Assembly: GCF_964204645.1 (NCBI RefSeq)
Contig: NC_134029.1
Span: forward strand, 17,812,450 to 17,876,449
Reading direction: 5' to 3'
Source: Tubulanus polymorphus
Taxonomy: Eukaryota; Nemertea; Palaeonemertea; Tubulaniformes; Tubulanidae
Length of the DNA stretch: 64,000 bases
Under the pieces are notes generated by a model, which worked only from the letters and a program-made list of their open reading frames with translations, ran no database searches and was not told the origin of the DNA. The translations under genes were made by a program, and so were the position numbers. Position 1 is the stretch's first letter, and the number at the start of each line of letters is the position of its first letter. Below are positions 48,011 to 57,969 of this stretch, piece by piece.

Positions 48011-49639
48011 AGGAGCTGTTCAAAAATTACGTAACGCATTTTTTTGACGCCTTATAAAACGTTACCATTATGAAACCTAAACAATGCTAACCATTCAGCG
48101 TCATTTTACAAACGACAGCCGTAAATCGATGTGCAAAACGTCACAGGTCTATGTGTACACAAACAAGCTATCTGGCAAAATATTATTGACATAGATGTAG
48201 AATGGCTTCCTGTGATTATATAATGACCTATATTTGAACGTCGAAATGTTATATTGCATTGAATATCATTAGAAGACGTATTGTGATAGTAAAGGATGTA
48301 TGATTATATCAGAAGCGGCAGGCATAAATAGAAATGATAAGTAAATCGGATTATTCGGTTAAATGGCGGATGTATACACGATTTGGAAGTCTGATATAAA
48401 AGTCAGACCCTGACGTGGGCATGCCGGTGGAATGACGAAGCTATCTACGATGTGTGTACGGCCGGCGTGAATTTCATCAGCGGCTACAAGCGGTCAATAT
48501 GAAAATGTGTAAACATATAATTTCAATATTCAAACGTTTTAGAAAATATGTTTGATATTAGGAATATGCAGGTTTCGTGAGATTAGCAATTTATAATAGC
48601 ATAGCTATCATATACGGCTCCGCGTCCTCTGATGGCATGTGTATTAGGTGACAATTCAATTCAATTCTTTATTGATCCTTATTACATTGAAATTTCGGGA
48701 TAAAATTCCCAAATTCAATAAATACAAATTTTAAAATTAATTAATACAACATACATGACACACGGGTAATTCATACAGAACAACATAAGCATGTTATTTT
48801 AAATGACAATGTCTACTTCAACCCACCCAGACTCAAGACTCTAGGATATCGAGTGACAGCCAAACCCGTGGCCCGGGCCGGCTGGCTAGGCCACACGATA
48901 TGCTAGAAGTCATGATGAAGCAGACATCAGAAGAGCTCGTTCTTCAACCATGGAGGCAATGAAGTTGCAGACCAGCTTAGAGGCATAAGTAAATAAAGTC
49001 GGTCGCAAGTTCGCGATCAATTATTGAGAATTTTCAATAAAAAAATTTAAACCACTTCTAGAGTCGAAGACCCGCTGTATCATCTACCCAATCGCCAAAT
49101 CTCATCATTCCCCAAATTTCTTAAAACTTCGATTTCAAATTTGCAATTCCACATTAGCTTAGCCCAGAAATTATACATTTTTTCCGCAGGCGTCAAATAA
49201 TTTTCTAAAATTAATTTTCTTGTTGGGAAATTTAGACACCCCCTCTCCCCTTGTAACAGCTTGTAACAAATGTTGTCACACCCCCCTAAATATTATGTAA
49301 CAAAATGAAATACCCCTCCCATAATTATTCATTTAGACCATTAGGACATTGGGTAGGCCTATAGGTAACAATCTAACAGTAAATAATGCACCACTTGATT
49401 TTTAGATGTTTTTTTTGTATGAGATCATTTTCCTATAATAAGTTTAAGTTAGTTCAGCTGTGGTTTCAAGCATATTGTATAGTTCGAAGGGTATTATGAA
49501 GAATTTCATCCTTCTGAGATTTCCATGTGTTTTGTTATGTAACAGATGTCCTGACACCCCCCTCCCCCTGTAACAAGCTGCAACAAAATGTGTTAGACCC
49601 CCAACCCCTGACGCGTTACGTTATTTTTGAACAGCCCCT
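48011..49639. mobile_element. Pair of GGGGCTGTTCAAAAATTACG termini, probable non-autonomous element(s)
   Basis: The left end aggagctgttcaaaaattac (48011-48030) continues gtaacgc; the right end gcgttacgttatttttgaac (49613-49632) ends agcccct. They match as inverted repeats over about 27 bp with a few changes. The right half (49230-49600) is rich in 'tgtaacaa' and C-run blocks repeated internally. The 1.6-kb span could be one element, or two solo ends of the same family with other repeats inserted between them. No transposase frame is present. Confidence 0.45.
48655..48790 (-). mobile_element. LINE 3' end fragment
   Basis: aattcaattcaattc followed by tttattgatcc (plus strand) is the 'short tandem repeat then TTTATTG' pattern of a minus-strand non-LTR retrotransposon end, the same layout as at 59143. 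Coding sequence is not recognisable beyond it. Confidence 0.4.
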
Positions 49640-51781
49640 AAGTTATAGTTTATTCATCATAATCAAGTGACACGATTGGATGACATGAACACGGGATTAG
49701 CAGCAAAACGATATATTATTATACACAGTACGTGTTGTAGGCCTATACACATTAACAGAGTTACAAAAATATTTTCAGGAAAAAAGTGCAGGAAACAAGC
49801 ACCGTACTGTATATAATTTCAAACATCAAATTCAACGTATTTACCCAAATTGTGCGCATGAATTGTCCGATTTGTTAGCGGAATATGAGTTATGGTAATT
49901 CATTCGTGAGTGCGATTCACGATTTTACGGTCCGCAGCGGTTTTAGACGGAGATGGTCGATGCAGTGTACATTCGACTTTTTGTCGGTGCGTACATTTTG
50001 TCCACACCCCGAAACGGGCAGCCCGCAACCACAAGGCAGAGTAATGATACTGGAACCAGCATAGCCCATGACGGGTCAGTGCCACTTCACTATGATTTGT
50101 CAGACGGTCGTTCCTTGGCACCGCGTCTGAAAAAAAATCGATTGAGGCCCTATTAGAAGAGGTCATTGTATTCAAAATTGCTGATTGAGAGCCATATTTT
50201 AATTTCAGAAGCCTTTGTCTACAATTTTCATTGGAGAAGCTTTCTTTTGTGCGCTTAGATTTACTTTTCGTTGAAATTTTCGTCTAGCTTTGTATTAACG
50301 GTGTCAATGAGTCCGTCATTCCAGCATAATTGAACATTGTAGATTTAAATTTCAGCGTTGTAGTTTTCATCGCCATTCCATCTAACCCTGAAAGGGTTTA
50401 AATTCAAAGTAACTGGCAAAGCAAACTTCTTATCCCCAAACCATTATTAGGCCCATCCCTCAGGTCCGGTTCGCTTAAGTGATTGTACTTCTGCGATTGC
50501 GTTATGTCCTGGAAGCTGAGGTAGCTTGTTCCATATACCTCTTTTCGGAAAAAGATAGTAGTGGCGGCTCGATACCAGTTGTGCAGCGAAAAGCAGTACG
50601 ATAGCTCCCAGAGGAAAGCTTGCGTAAAGCTTTCTTCCAATTCTCGCCAGCGTTCCTATGGTATTACGTAACGTAGAATTTCCGCTAGTCAGTTGGGCTC
50701 TGAGTGACACGCGTCGGAGCTTCCGTTAATGATCTCTGACTTCCAGTTCCGCAAGTCCTAGATAAAGTTGACGACAAAACTCCAACTACCGATGAAACCG
50801 TACTTTATTTGAACTAGCAGACAATCTAGAATATCCTAGATCTGGGTTTTCAATTATCAAATTCCAAGTCACAGCGCATTTAGACCGTCGGTAAGAAAGC
50901 GGCACAGTAGTAAGTCCAAGAACAATTCACTCTAGTGGGAAATGACTCAGAGCTTGGCACCAAACATATCACCTGACACCTGACACCTTCAAGTATCAGG
51001 TAAGATTTTGGTGCTAAATTTTCAATTGTTGTCAGGTAACCATAGCGACGGTTTTCTGTTTCTAGAGTTCTGCACCAGGGTATGTGTAAGCTACGAGTGA
51101 TCATCTCAAGTTCTTGAGATGTTTGCTCGTATAGTAATGAGAAAAACTCGAATATTTTCATAACCAAATGAAATAAATAGATATACCTTGTAGGTATTTT
51201 TCATAGTTATACACGGCATACATGAAAATGACGTTTAAGAACCCAAAATATGAAATATTAACTTCTTCAATAGATTTTGACTGATTTCTAAGTGGTATTT
51301 CACATAGGGCCATGAAGAGGTTTATTTTGCGAATATCCGAATGCCGAAATTGTTCAAATTTCGTGTGTGTGCCTTAAAGGTTAAGATGATATACCATCCA
51401 ATGAACCTCAAGATGGCGGGTCATTCCTGGTAACCGTAGCAACAGAACTGATGCAGGCACGCGAAAGTTTGTACTTCTAGTCTTGGTCAAGTTTTATTTA
51501 CAGTTATGATAAAACGCCCACACCGCACTGATTGGCTGACAGTTCTATACATACGTATAATGAGAGACCGTCATAGAATCATCAAGGCGGCAAGCCCGGT
51601 TGTCACAATTAGGTTTCGGTAGTTTTATTATGAGACCGGTGTCAAGAAGCAAATTTCTAGTCACTACTGCGCGCAAGAGCCTGCTATCCTGAAGCCGAAC
51701 CGGAGGCTGCTTTCCAGATATCGCGGCAATGAGATTATGTATGTGATGTTATAAAAACAAAAGTGGTTAGCCAGTTCTATA
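49640..51781. other. Spacer, no gene supported
   Basis: The only stretch with protein-like properties is on minus at 50447-50710, with a hydrophobic run (ASFPLGAIVLLFAAQLVSS) after a basic segment, as in a type II membrane anchor. It begins at GTG, has no ATG, no matching splice partner and no downstream domain, so I do not call a gene. It could be a leftover first exon of a Golgi enzyme. The rest shows nothing recognisable. Confidence 0.35.
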
Positions 51782-51787
51782 CACGCA
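51782..51787. repeat. Left 6-bp target-site duplication (CACGCA)
   Basis: CACGCA immediately outside the left end of the palindromic element; the identical hexamer at 54929-54934 follows the right end. Beyond these six bases the flanks differ, which defines a genuine insertion. Confidence 0.8.
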
Positions 51788-51978
51788 AGTAATAGGGGTT
51801 TAGTTGTTTCATACCAAAGGTCGAACGGTCGAGAAATTTTCCAAATGTTAAAATAACAATAATTTCTACTTGAATTAGTCGCGTACACTCCTAATTCAAG
51901 TAGAAATTATTATTATTTTAACATTTGGAAAATTTCTCAACCATTCAACCTTTGTGAAACAACTAAACCCCTATTACT
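51788..51978. repeat. Left terminal hairpin of the palindromic element
   Basis: Arm 51788-51878 and arm 51891-51978 are inverted copies around a 12-base loop (tcgcgtacactc). Both arms start or end with the element terminus AGTAATAGGGGTTTAG, so the terminus occurs twice on each side and four times in total. The inner arm lacks 3 bases and has several substitutions compared with the outer. Confidence 0.9.
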
Positions 51979-52144
51979 CTTAAAATATTCATATACATAA
52001 ATAACATTCAAATTGACAGATTATTCAATATAAAAGTGTGAGCTCTTATAGAATAGATATATAGATATATTTTAAACATATTTCAATATTTATATTTGTA
52101 TGAGTTAGATTTTTGAACATTAAAAGTGTTAGTAAAGTGTGATT

Positions 52145-52327
52145 GAAATAATTCATATATAAATCATTGAATATTTATATTTATATGCGTTAAATTCTTA
52201 TTTTCGATATAAAAAGTAACGAGTAATTAACGAGTGAAATAATTCATATTTAAAACAGTGAATATTTATATTTATATGCGTTAAATTCTTATTTTATGTT
52301 TAAAAGTAACGAGTAATTAACGAGTTG
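52145..52327. repeat. 91-bp tandem duplication in the leader of the left arm
   Basis: gaaataattcatat at 52145 recurs at 52236, and both copies end in agtaacgagtaattaacgag. The second copy runs directly up to the ATG at 52328, so it may hold promoter sequence. The mirror copy lies at 54386-54568 in the right arm. Confidence 0.8.
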
Positions 52328-52942
52328 ATGAAAATATCAATTTTAATAACAAAGTTACTTATAAATATGAATGAACAGATACTACATTTCAAAGATATCG
52401 ATTTAAATGAATTAGAAAAATATTTTACAATTAAAAATTTCATTCCTATTAAAGATTTGATTAAAACTGCGCGTCTTCGTTTTCAAGTGAAAAATATTAC
52501 TGAATTAGTGTTTAAAAATCATTATCTGATAATAGAGTTATCGAATGATAAAGATAAAATCTTATTCAATACAATAATTCCAAAATTCACAACATTTGAT
52601 GGAATAGATAAACATTTAATAATTACAGATGAAATGCAATCACTTTTTAATAATGAAAATTCACATAAAACATTATTTTTACACTTACGTTATTGCCCAT
52701 TCAGAGAATGCTATGTTATGTTTTTCAGATTACAAGAAAAGAGATTTATCCCTGACATTCCAAATGAAAAATCATATAAAGATGTTGGAATTCAATGTAA
52801 CTTAGATAATGAAATTGTTGCGCCTAAATATAATCCTAATGAAAGCGTTTTATGTAATTGTGTAAAAAATATTATACTCGAAGCAATAAATCACACCATC
52901 TTAAATCAAAATATCGTAACACATATTAAAGATAAAAACTAA
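52328..52942 (+). pseudogene. Left-arm copy of the element protein, frameshifted near its C-terminus
   Basis: This copy is nearly identical to the minus-strand copy at 53786-54385 for the first 176 codons. It then has two extra bases in the run tgtgtaaaaaatatt (about 52861, against tgtggaaaatatt in the other arm), so its last 30 residues are unrelated and the zinc-finger-like tail is lost. The frame is otherwise open from ATG 52328 to a stop at 52940-52942. Confidence 0.8.
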
Positions 52943-53025
52943 TAACATAACTGATGATTTAAAAACATTAAAACATCATTTTGATTTCAGTAACTATCCT
53001 AAAGATCATGAATTGTTTAGCATGA

Positions 53026-53694
53026 AATGATAAATTGTTCGACTGTTGAAATGATAAGACAGTTGAAATGATAAATTGTTTGACAGTTGAAATGATAAAT
53101 TGTTTGACAGTTGAAATGATAAATTGTTTGACAGTTGAAATGATAAATTGTTCGACTGTTGAAATGATAAATTGTTTGACAGTTGAAATGATAAATTGTT
53201 TGACAGTTGAAATGATAAATTGTTTGACAGTTGAAATGATAAATTGTTCGACTGTTGAAATGATAAATTGTTTGACAGTTGAAATGATAAATTGTTTGTC
53301 AGTTGAAATGATAAATTGTTCGACTGTTGAACAATTTATCATTTCAACTGCCAAACAATTTATCATTTCAACTGTCAAACAATTTATCATTTCAACTGTC
53401 AAACAATTTATCATTTCAACTGTCTTATCATTTCAACAGTCGAACAATTTATCATTTCAACAGTCGAACAATTTATCATTTCAACTGCCAAACAATTTAT
53501 CATTTCAACAGTCACACAATTTATCATTTCAACAGTCGAACAATTTATCATTTCAACTGTCAAACAATTTATCATTTCAACTGTCAAACAATTTATCATT
53601 TCAACTGTCAAACAATTTATCATTTCAACTGTCAAACAATTTATCATTTCAACTGTCTTATCATTTCAACAGTCGAACAATTTATCATTTCATG
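53026..53694. repeat. 24-bp minisatellite spanning the palindrome axis
   Basis: The unit is close to ATGATAAATTGTTTGACAGT plus TGAA, with variants (ttcgact, ttgtcag). About 12 full units plus one 17-bp short unit (atgataagacagttgaa) run forward up to the axis; about 14 full units plus two short ones run in reverse after it. The axis is 53322-53328 (gactgtt) between gataaattgttc and gaacaatttatc. Being a multiple of three it stays open in several frames on both strands, but those frames are by-products and not genes. Confidence 0.95.
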
Positions 53695-53785
53695 CTAAAC
53701 AATTCATGATCTTTAGGATAGTTACTGAAATCAAAATGATGTCTTAATGTTTTTAAATCATCAGTTATGTTATTAGTTTTTATCT

Positions 53786-54385
53786 TTAATATGTGTTATG
53801 ATATTTTGATTTAAGATGGTGTGATTTATTGCTTCGAGTATAATATTTTCCACAATTACATAAAACGCTTTCATTAGGATTATATTTAGGCGCAACAATT
53901 TCATTATCTAAGTTACATTGAATTCCAACATCTTTATATGATTTTTCATTTGGAATGTCAGGGATAAATCTCTTTTCTTGTAATCTGAAAAACATAACAT
54001 AGCATTCTCTGAATGGGCAATAACGTAAGTGTAAAAATAATGTTTTATGTGAATTTTCATTATTAAAAAGTGATTGCATTTCATCTGTAATTATTAAATG
54101 TTTATCTATTCCATCAAATGTTGTGAATTTTGGAATTATTGTATTGAATAAGATTTTATCTTTATCATTCGATAACTCTATTATCAGATAATGATTTTTA
54201 AACACTAATTCAGTAATATTTTTCACTTGAAAACGAAGACGCGCAGTTTTAATCAAATCTTTAATAGGAATGAAATTTTTAATTGTAAAATATTTTTCTA
54301 ATTCATTTAAATCGATATCTTTGAAATGTAGTATCTGTTCATTCATATTTATAAGTAATTTTGTTATTAAAATTGATATTTTCAT
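53786..54385 (-). CDS. Element-encoded protein with C-terminal zinc-finger-like tail, intact copy
   Basis: A 199-residue protein starting at ATG 54385 (the frame is open one TTG codon further). It is Lys-, Ile- and Asn-rich, with no signal peptide or membrane span. The last 24 residues carry C176-N-C178, then NKSHH and a final H196, spaced C-x-C-x11-H-x5-H, a plausible metal-binding finger (CNCGKYYTRSN ... SKYH). I do not recognise the rest. The 24-bp repeats lie just downstream of its stop and the 91-bp duplication just upstream of its start. By position it is the only candidate function of the element: a DNA-binding or end-binding role is possible, but that is inference. Confidence 0.7.
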   Translation of the reverse strand: MKISILITKLLINMNEQILHFKDIDLNELEKYFTIKNFIPIKDLIKTARLRFQVKNITELVFKNHYLIIELSNDKDKILFNTIIPKFTTFDGIDKHLIITDEMQSLFNNENSHKTLFLHLRYCPFRECYVMFFRLQEKRFIPDIPNEKSYKDVGIQCNLDNEIVAPKYNPNESVLCNCGKYYTRSNKSHHLKSKYHNTY

Positions 54386-54734
54386 CAACTCGTTAATTAC
54401 TCGTTACTTTTAAACATAAAATAAGAATTTAACGCATATAAATATAAATATTCACTATTTTAAATATGAATTATTTCACTCGTTAATTACTCGTTACTTT
54501 TTATATCGAAAATAAGAATTTAACGCATATAAATATAAATATTCAATGATTTATATATGAATTATTTCAATCACACTTTACTAACACTTTTAATGTTCAA
54601 AAATCTAACTCATACAAATATAAATATTGAAATATGTTTAAAATATATCTATATATCTATTCTATAAGAGCTCACACTTTTATATTGAATAATCTGTCAA
54701 TTTGAATGTTATTCATGTATATGAATATTTTAAG

Positions 54735-54928
54735 AGTAATAGGGGTTTAGTTGTTTCATATCAAAGGTTGAATGGTTGAGAAATTTTCCAAATGTTAAAA
54801 TAATAATAATTTCTACTTGAATTGGGAGTGTACGCGACTAATTCAAGTAGAAATTATTGTTATTTTAACATTTGGAAAATTTCTCGACCGTTCGACCTTT
54901 GGTATGAAACAACTAAACCCCTATTACT
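54735..54928. repeat. Right terminal hairpin of the palindromic element
   Basis: Mirror of the left terminal hairpin: arm 54735-54825, loop about 54826-54837 (contains gtgtacgcga), arm 54838-54928. The outer arm is closer to the outer arm of the left end than to its own inner partner (shared gttcgaccttt and ggtatgaaac), as expected if the whole palindrome, and not each hairpin, is being kept identical. Confidence 0.9.
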
Positions 54929-54934
54929 CACGCA
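54929..54934. repeat. Right 6-bp target-site duplication (CACGCA)
   Basis: Exact copy of 51782-51787 directly after the element terminus ...CTATTACT. Confidence 0.8.
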
Positions 54935-55374
54935 TTTATAGACCGTCCCCTGTTCATTTCATTTTAAATCAGAACAACATACCTCATGTGTCAAAGCCAT
55001 GATATGAAGTGTTGAATATCAAACTAGGTTAATAGACTACGTCGATAGTGTCGATTGCAATTCTGTTTACCTTATTTAGTCCGCTTGCGTCCAGGTGTAT
55101 AAGTATATTGCTAAGTTTCCAAATATGAAGATTTTGTTGAAGATTTATTTCTTAGTTTAGGTGATCTATATTTGTGAGTTTTTGAAATAACTTGAAAAAG
55201 TGTTGATGCGGCGAAGATCAATCTTTAATAGTTTTGATATTGCGCAGCTTTTGTTCGAAATTCGTACAATCTAAGAATGATGGATGTAATTGAATCTATG
55301 AAGAAATTTGGCATCGTTGTCCGATAGCACGCTAGCGACACCTGGTGGATTTTGATTATTTATTTCAGAAATAA
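54935..55374. other. Spacer, nothing recognised
   Basis: No gene, no clear repeat and no strong hairpin found between the palindromic element and the LINE fragment. Confidence 0.4.
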
Positions 55375-55930
55375 ATTGCAACTAAGTGCACAATGTGATA
55401 GATAAATGTAACATAAAACTGGGGTTGTATAAACTGAAACCCTGAAAAGGAATGCTAAGTATACAAAATGTAGTAGTTTGCTGATAGAGAATTATACTGT
55501 TAAAAATTAACTGTGTGATAAATACAGAAATATCTAAATACACCCGTATGTTAAATGAATATAGCAGCTTTAAATGAATGAATAAAATAGTATAATCAAT
55601 CAATAAGTGGATATATAATGGCGTTTCATCTTTGATTTAATATTATTCAAACTTAAACTGGTTTTTACAGACTGACTAATTTGATTCCAAAGTTTAGGAC
55701 CCTTTACTCTCAATGAAATTTTTCTAACATTTGTATAGTAATGACTCAAACGAAGATTAGTCCTCGATGGCGATTATGATTGATGCATTTAACTCAAAAG
55801 GATCAGCGAACTTGAGAGGAAGAAGGTTGTGGGAATGAAAATACACAAACTGCCCAACGAAGATTGTTTATATCATGGAGTTTAAAGATCTGAGTGGATT
55901 TAAATAACGGACCTGTTTTCGCTTGCCATA
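55375..55930 (-). pseudogene. LINE fragment, C-terminal end of the reverse-transcriptase protein
   Basis: Reading the minus strand, three frames in turn give the familiar end of a non-LTR retrotransposon ORF2: GPLFKSTQIFKLHDINNL, then SHYYTNVRKISLRVKGPKLW and NQISQSVKTS, followed by a stop near 55610 and an AT-rich 3' region. At least two frameshifts break it. It is 5'-truncated; the catalytic part is absent. The RGPKLWN-type ending is typical of the CR1/Jockey group, so that clade is likely but not proven. Confidence 0.75.
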
Positions 55931-55979
55931 TAGGCAGAATCCTCGATTACCACAGTCGAACGTGGAGTCCTCATTTCTA

Positions 55980-56362
55980 GGCGCATTTGTTTGAAATCGG
56001 TTTGCACAAACCGTTTCGGTTTGTACGAACATCGTCTTTGTTCATACCGGTTAACAAACCAGTGTTGATATACCCAAACGGTTCGCCTGAACCGAGTAAA
56101 CCGTTTTGCGAGCGGATTGCGACATCAAACCGACTTTTTTATTTCTAATTTATTCCAAAAAAATGTTTTGTGCTGGATTGGTTAACATCAGGTTGACAAG
56201 TCTACATTTTATTTACGTGGCTGAAATTGACGAGTAGACGTGTTGATCTGAGATCGGATAATGAGGACCGAATCACTATTTGATGAATTTGATCAAATTT
56301 CGTCGTATATTACACTTGGGCCCAAAATGACGATGAGCACGAATATCCTATACAAATGCGCC
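55980..56362. mobile_element. 383-bp MITE with GGCGCATTTGT termini and TCTA duplication
   Basis: The terminal inverted repeats GGCGCATTTG (55980-55989) and CAAATGCGCC (56353-56362) are exact, and TCTA flanks both sides (55976-55979 and 56363-56366). The left interior is rich in ggtttg/caaacc motifs. No coding capacity. A diverged copy in the opposite orientation lies at about 58350-58660, on the other side of the GT31 gene. Confidence 0.75.
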
Positions 56363-56712
56363 TCTAGACGCGTTAGTGTATATAATCCGACTAAAAGTGT
56401 TGGAGACATCTGCCTCGTGAAAATAATACAAAAATTTGAATTGAATTCTACACATTTCGATTCTACATAGAATATTTAACGAGACATACGTATTATATAC
56501 AATCAGGATATTTAGAACAATCGTTCAGTGAGTGCAAGGTCGCAAAACTCCCTATTGTTTTCTAGCAATTTGGTCTAAGGACAATTCCATACCAGATACC
56601 TCCAAATCCTTATATGAGATCTTCTAGCAGGAATTTGAGCCGTAGACCCTCATAGAAAAAATGGCTGAATGAAAGGTCTAATTATTTGTTCACTAGATTG
56701 TGCCATAGGGGA
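56363..56712. other. Spacer downstream of the GT31 gene
   Basis: Contains the likely 3' UTR of the minus-strand GT31 gene. No AATAAA-type hexamer on the minus strand is convincing. No other gene seen. Confidence 0.35.
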
Positions 56713-57969
56713 TTAAGGGATAGATATACAAATATACATAAAACACTTATTCGGCTGAGGGCAGGTCTTACTGTCTAATTTATCTTGCCATATTTTCAGC
56801 AGGTTTTCAGGACTTTGTTCGTTCACCATGATGTAAAGTTTGGTCTCGCACCAGTTTTTCAATATGCTTGTAGGCTGCAAAACAATTATGCGTTCATCAC
56901 TGAAATGTTTAACACCTTGTATTCTCCGTGCTATAATACCCGTCCACCAGACATCATCGTTTATTATAAGTGTAGTTTGTAACGCCGTTCTCCACATATC
57001 GGGAATTATATTCGCTGTGAACCCATAGCCGGGACCGGAACAGTGATTCGGGAAAAACGGTAGCGGCCACGTGTCCCGGCTAACGTAATATTCCTTTTTT
57101 GGATCTCGTTCTACGGTCGGGTGGGCAAAAACCCTACACATGAAATATGCGTTCTGATCTAGGTGCGCATCTAACGCAGACGTAAACTGTTCGGCGTCCA
57201 AGTACGTGTCATCGTTGATTTTGATGACGTATTTCGCATGCAAACAGTAATCATGAACCCATTTAATCATGGCGCCCGTTTTTAGTTTGTTACGCTTATC
57301 TTCCATATTCACCTGTATGATATCGCCATACATTTCCATTTCGATAGACAGAAACTTCTTCCAGAGATAATCCGTAGTAGCGGGTAATCCGAGTAAGAAA
57401 GCAAACCGAATTTCCTTAGTTGATTTGGCCCAAGTAGCGCGAATCGCCCGGCGCTGTTGATAGCTATGTGCACGTGATATGATAACCACAATAGTTTTGG
57501 GATTCCCCCAACATATTGTGGTATTGTTGTTAACGAATTTTATATCTCGTAAATAGCCCATAAATGGAATCGGCGGCCCTGTCTCGGCCATTCTGAGTGC
57601 ATTCTGGATTTTCCAATCTTTAATTTTTTCGACGATTAATCCATGCATGAGACAGAGAAAAACCAGACATGATGCAGCTAAAACAATCGATTTGTATCTG
57701 AAAATAGATTATAAATTTACTTAAGAGCCGGGCGAATTTCAGAAAAAGGCCTTCAGCTTGTAAGAAGACAGAAATTTTCGCTGCACTCGCACACATCACC
57801 TTTGCCACTTGTTTTATCCACGCGTAAAATTTTCGTTTTGGCCCCACCATTCCTACCAGGTTACGATTCATAGATATTACGAATAACTATATATTGCAAT
57901 GTAAACAAACCTTGAACGAAGCTTATTGCGCAACCTCCTGACCATGCCAATGTAGCGAATCCTTGTCAT
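56713..57969 (-). CDS. GT31 beta-1,3-galactosyl/GlcNAc-transferase-like protein, two exons
   Basis: GT31 enzymes add galactose or GlcNAc in beta-1,3 linkage from UDP-sugars in the Golgi. Exon 1 is 57911-57969 (ATG 57969) and exon 2 is 56713-57697; the 213-bp intron has GT (gtttgt) and AG (ttttcag) and the split codon AG/A gives arginine. The 347-residue protein has a basic tail (MTRIRYIGMVRRLRNKLRSR), an anchor at about 24-43 and a luminal domain with family motifs: RRAIRATW (102-109), KINDDTYLD with the metal-binding NDD at 181-183, CSGPGYG (239-245) and DDVWWTG (267-273). The usual DDD and EDV motifs appear here as NDD and DDV, both known variations. Donor and acceptor cannot be read from sequence. 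Confidence 0.93.
57911..57969 (-). CDS. GT31 gene exon 1 (cytoplasmic tail)
   Basis: A 59-bp exon with the start codon, 19 full codons and two bases of the next. It supplies the positively charged cytoplasmic tail typical of type II Golgi enzymes. Without it, exon 2 has its first ATG only at 57648, in the middle of the membrane anchor. Donor: tcaag followed by gtttgt. Confidence 0.8.

Larger units (their letters stand above)
51788..54928. mobile_element. 3.1-kb palindromic transposon-like element
   Basis: The two halves (51788 to about 53325 and about 53325 to 54928) are reverse complements with only scattered differences (the stretches I compared are about 99% identical). Element ends are AGTAATAGGGGTTTAG ... 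CTAAACCCCTATTACT, flanked by CACGCA on both sides. Each half, from outside inwards, contains a terminal hairpin of about 190 bp, an AT-rich leader with a tandem 91-bp duplication, an open frame of about 200 codons pointing to the axis, and a 24-bp minisatellite. The element is far more AT-rich than its surroundings. A 6-bp duplication and 5'-AG start are characteristic of Polinton/Maverick transposons, but no polymerase, integrase, protease or capsid gene is present, so at most this is a non-autonomous relative; family is unproven. Confidence 0.88.

Noticed and set aside
50447-50710. Possible membrane-anchor exon on the minus strand
   Set aside because: Hydrophobic segment is suggestive but there is no ATG, no matching splice site and no catalytic domain on either side.
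53026-53694. CRISPR-like array
   Set aside because: Units are contiguous with no unique spacers, and the genome is eukaryotic. It is a minisatellite.
53068-53709. Long open frames encoding MINCLTVE-type or FNCQTIYH-type repeats on both strands
   Set aside because: The 24-bp unit is a multiple of three, which keeps frames open by default on both strands. No independent coding signal.
51782-54934. Assembly artefact from a read that turned back on itself
   Set aside because: The arms differ in minisatellite copy number, by small indels and by substitutions, and the outer flanks are different sequences sharing only the 6-bp duplication. An artefact would continue the mirror into the flanks. Reads should still be checked.
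57620-57871. 83-codon minus-strand open frame over the GT31 intron
   Set aside because: It is in another frame from the GT31 protein and crosses its intron; the spliced model with matching phase explains the locus better.
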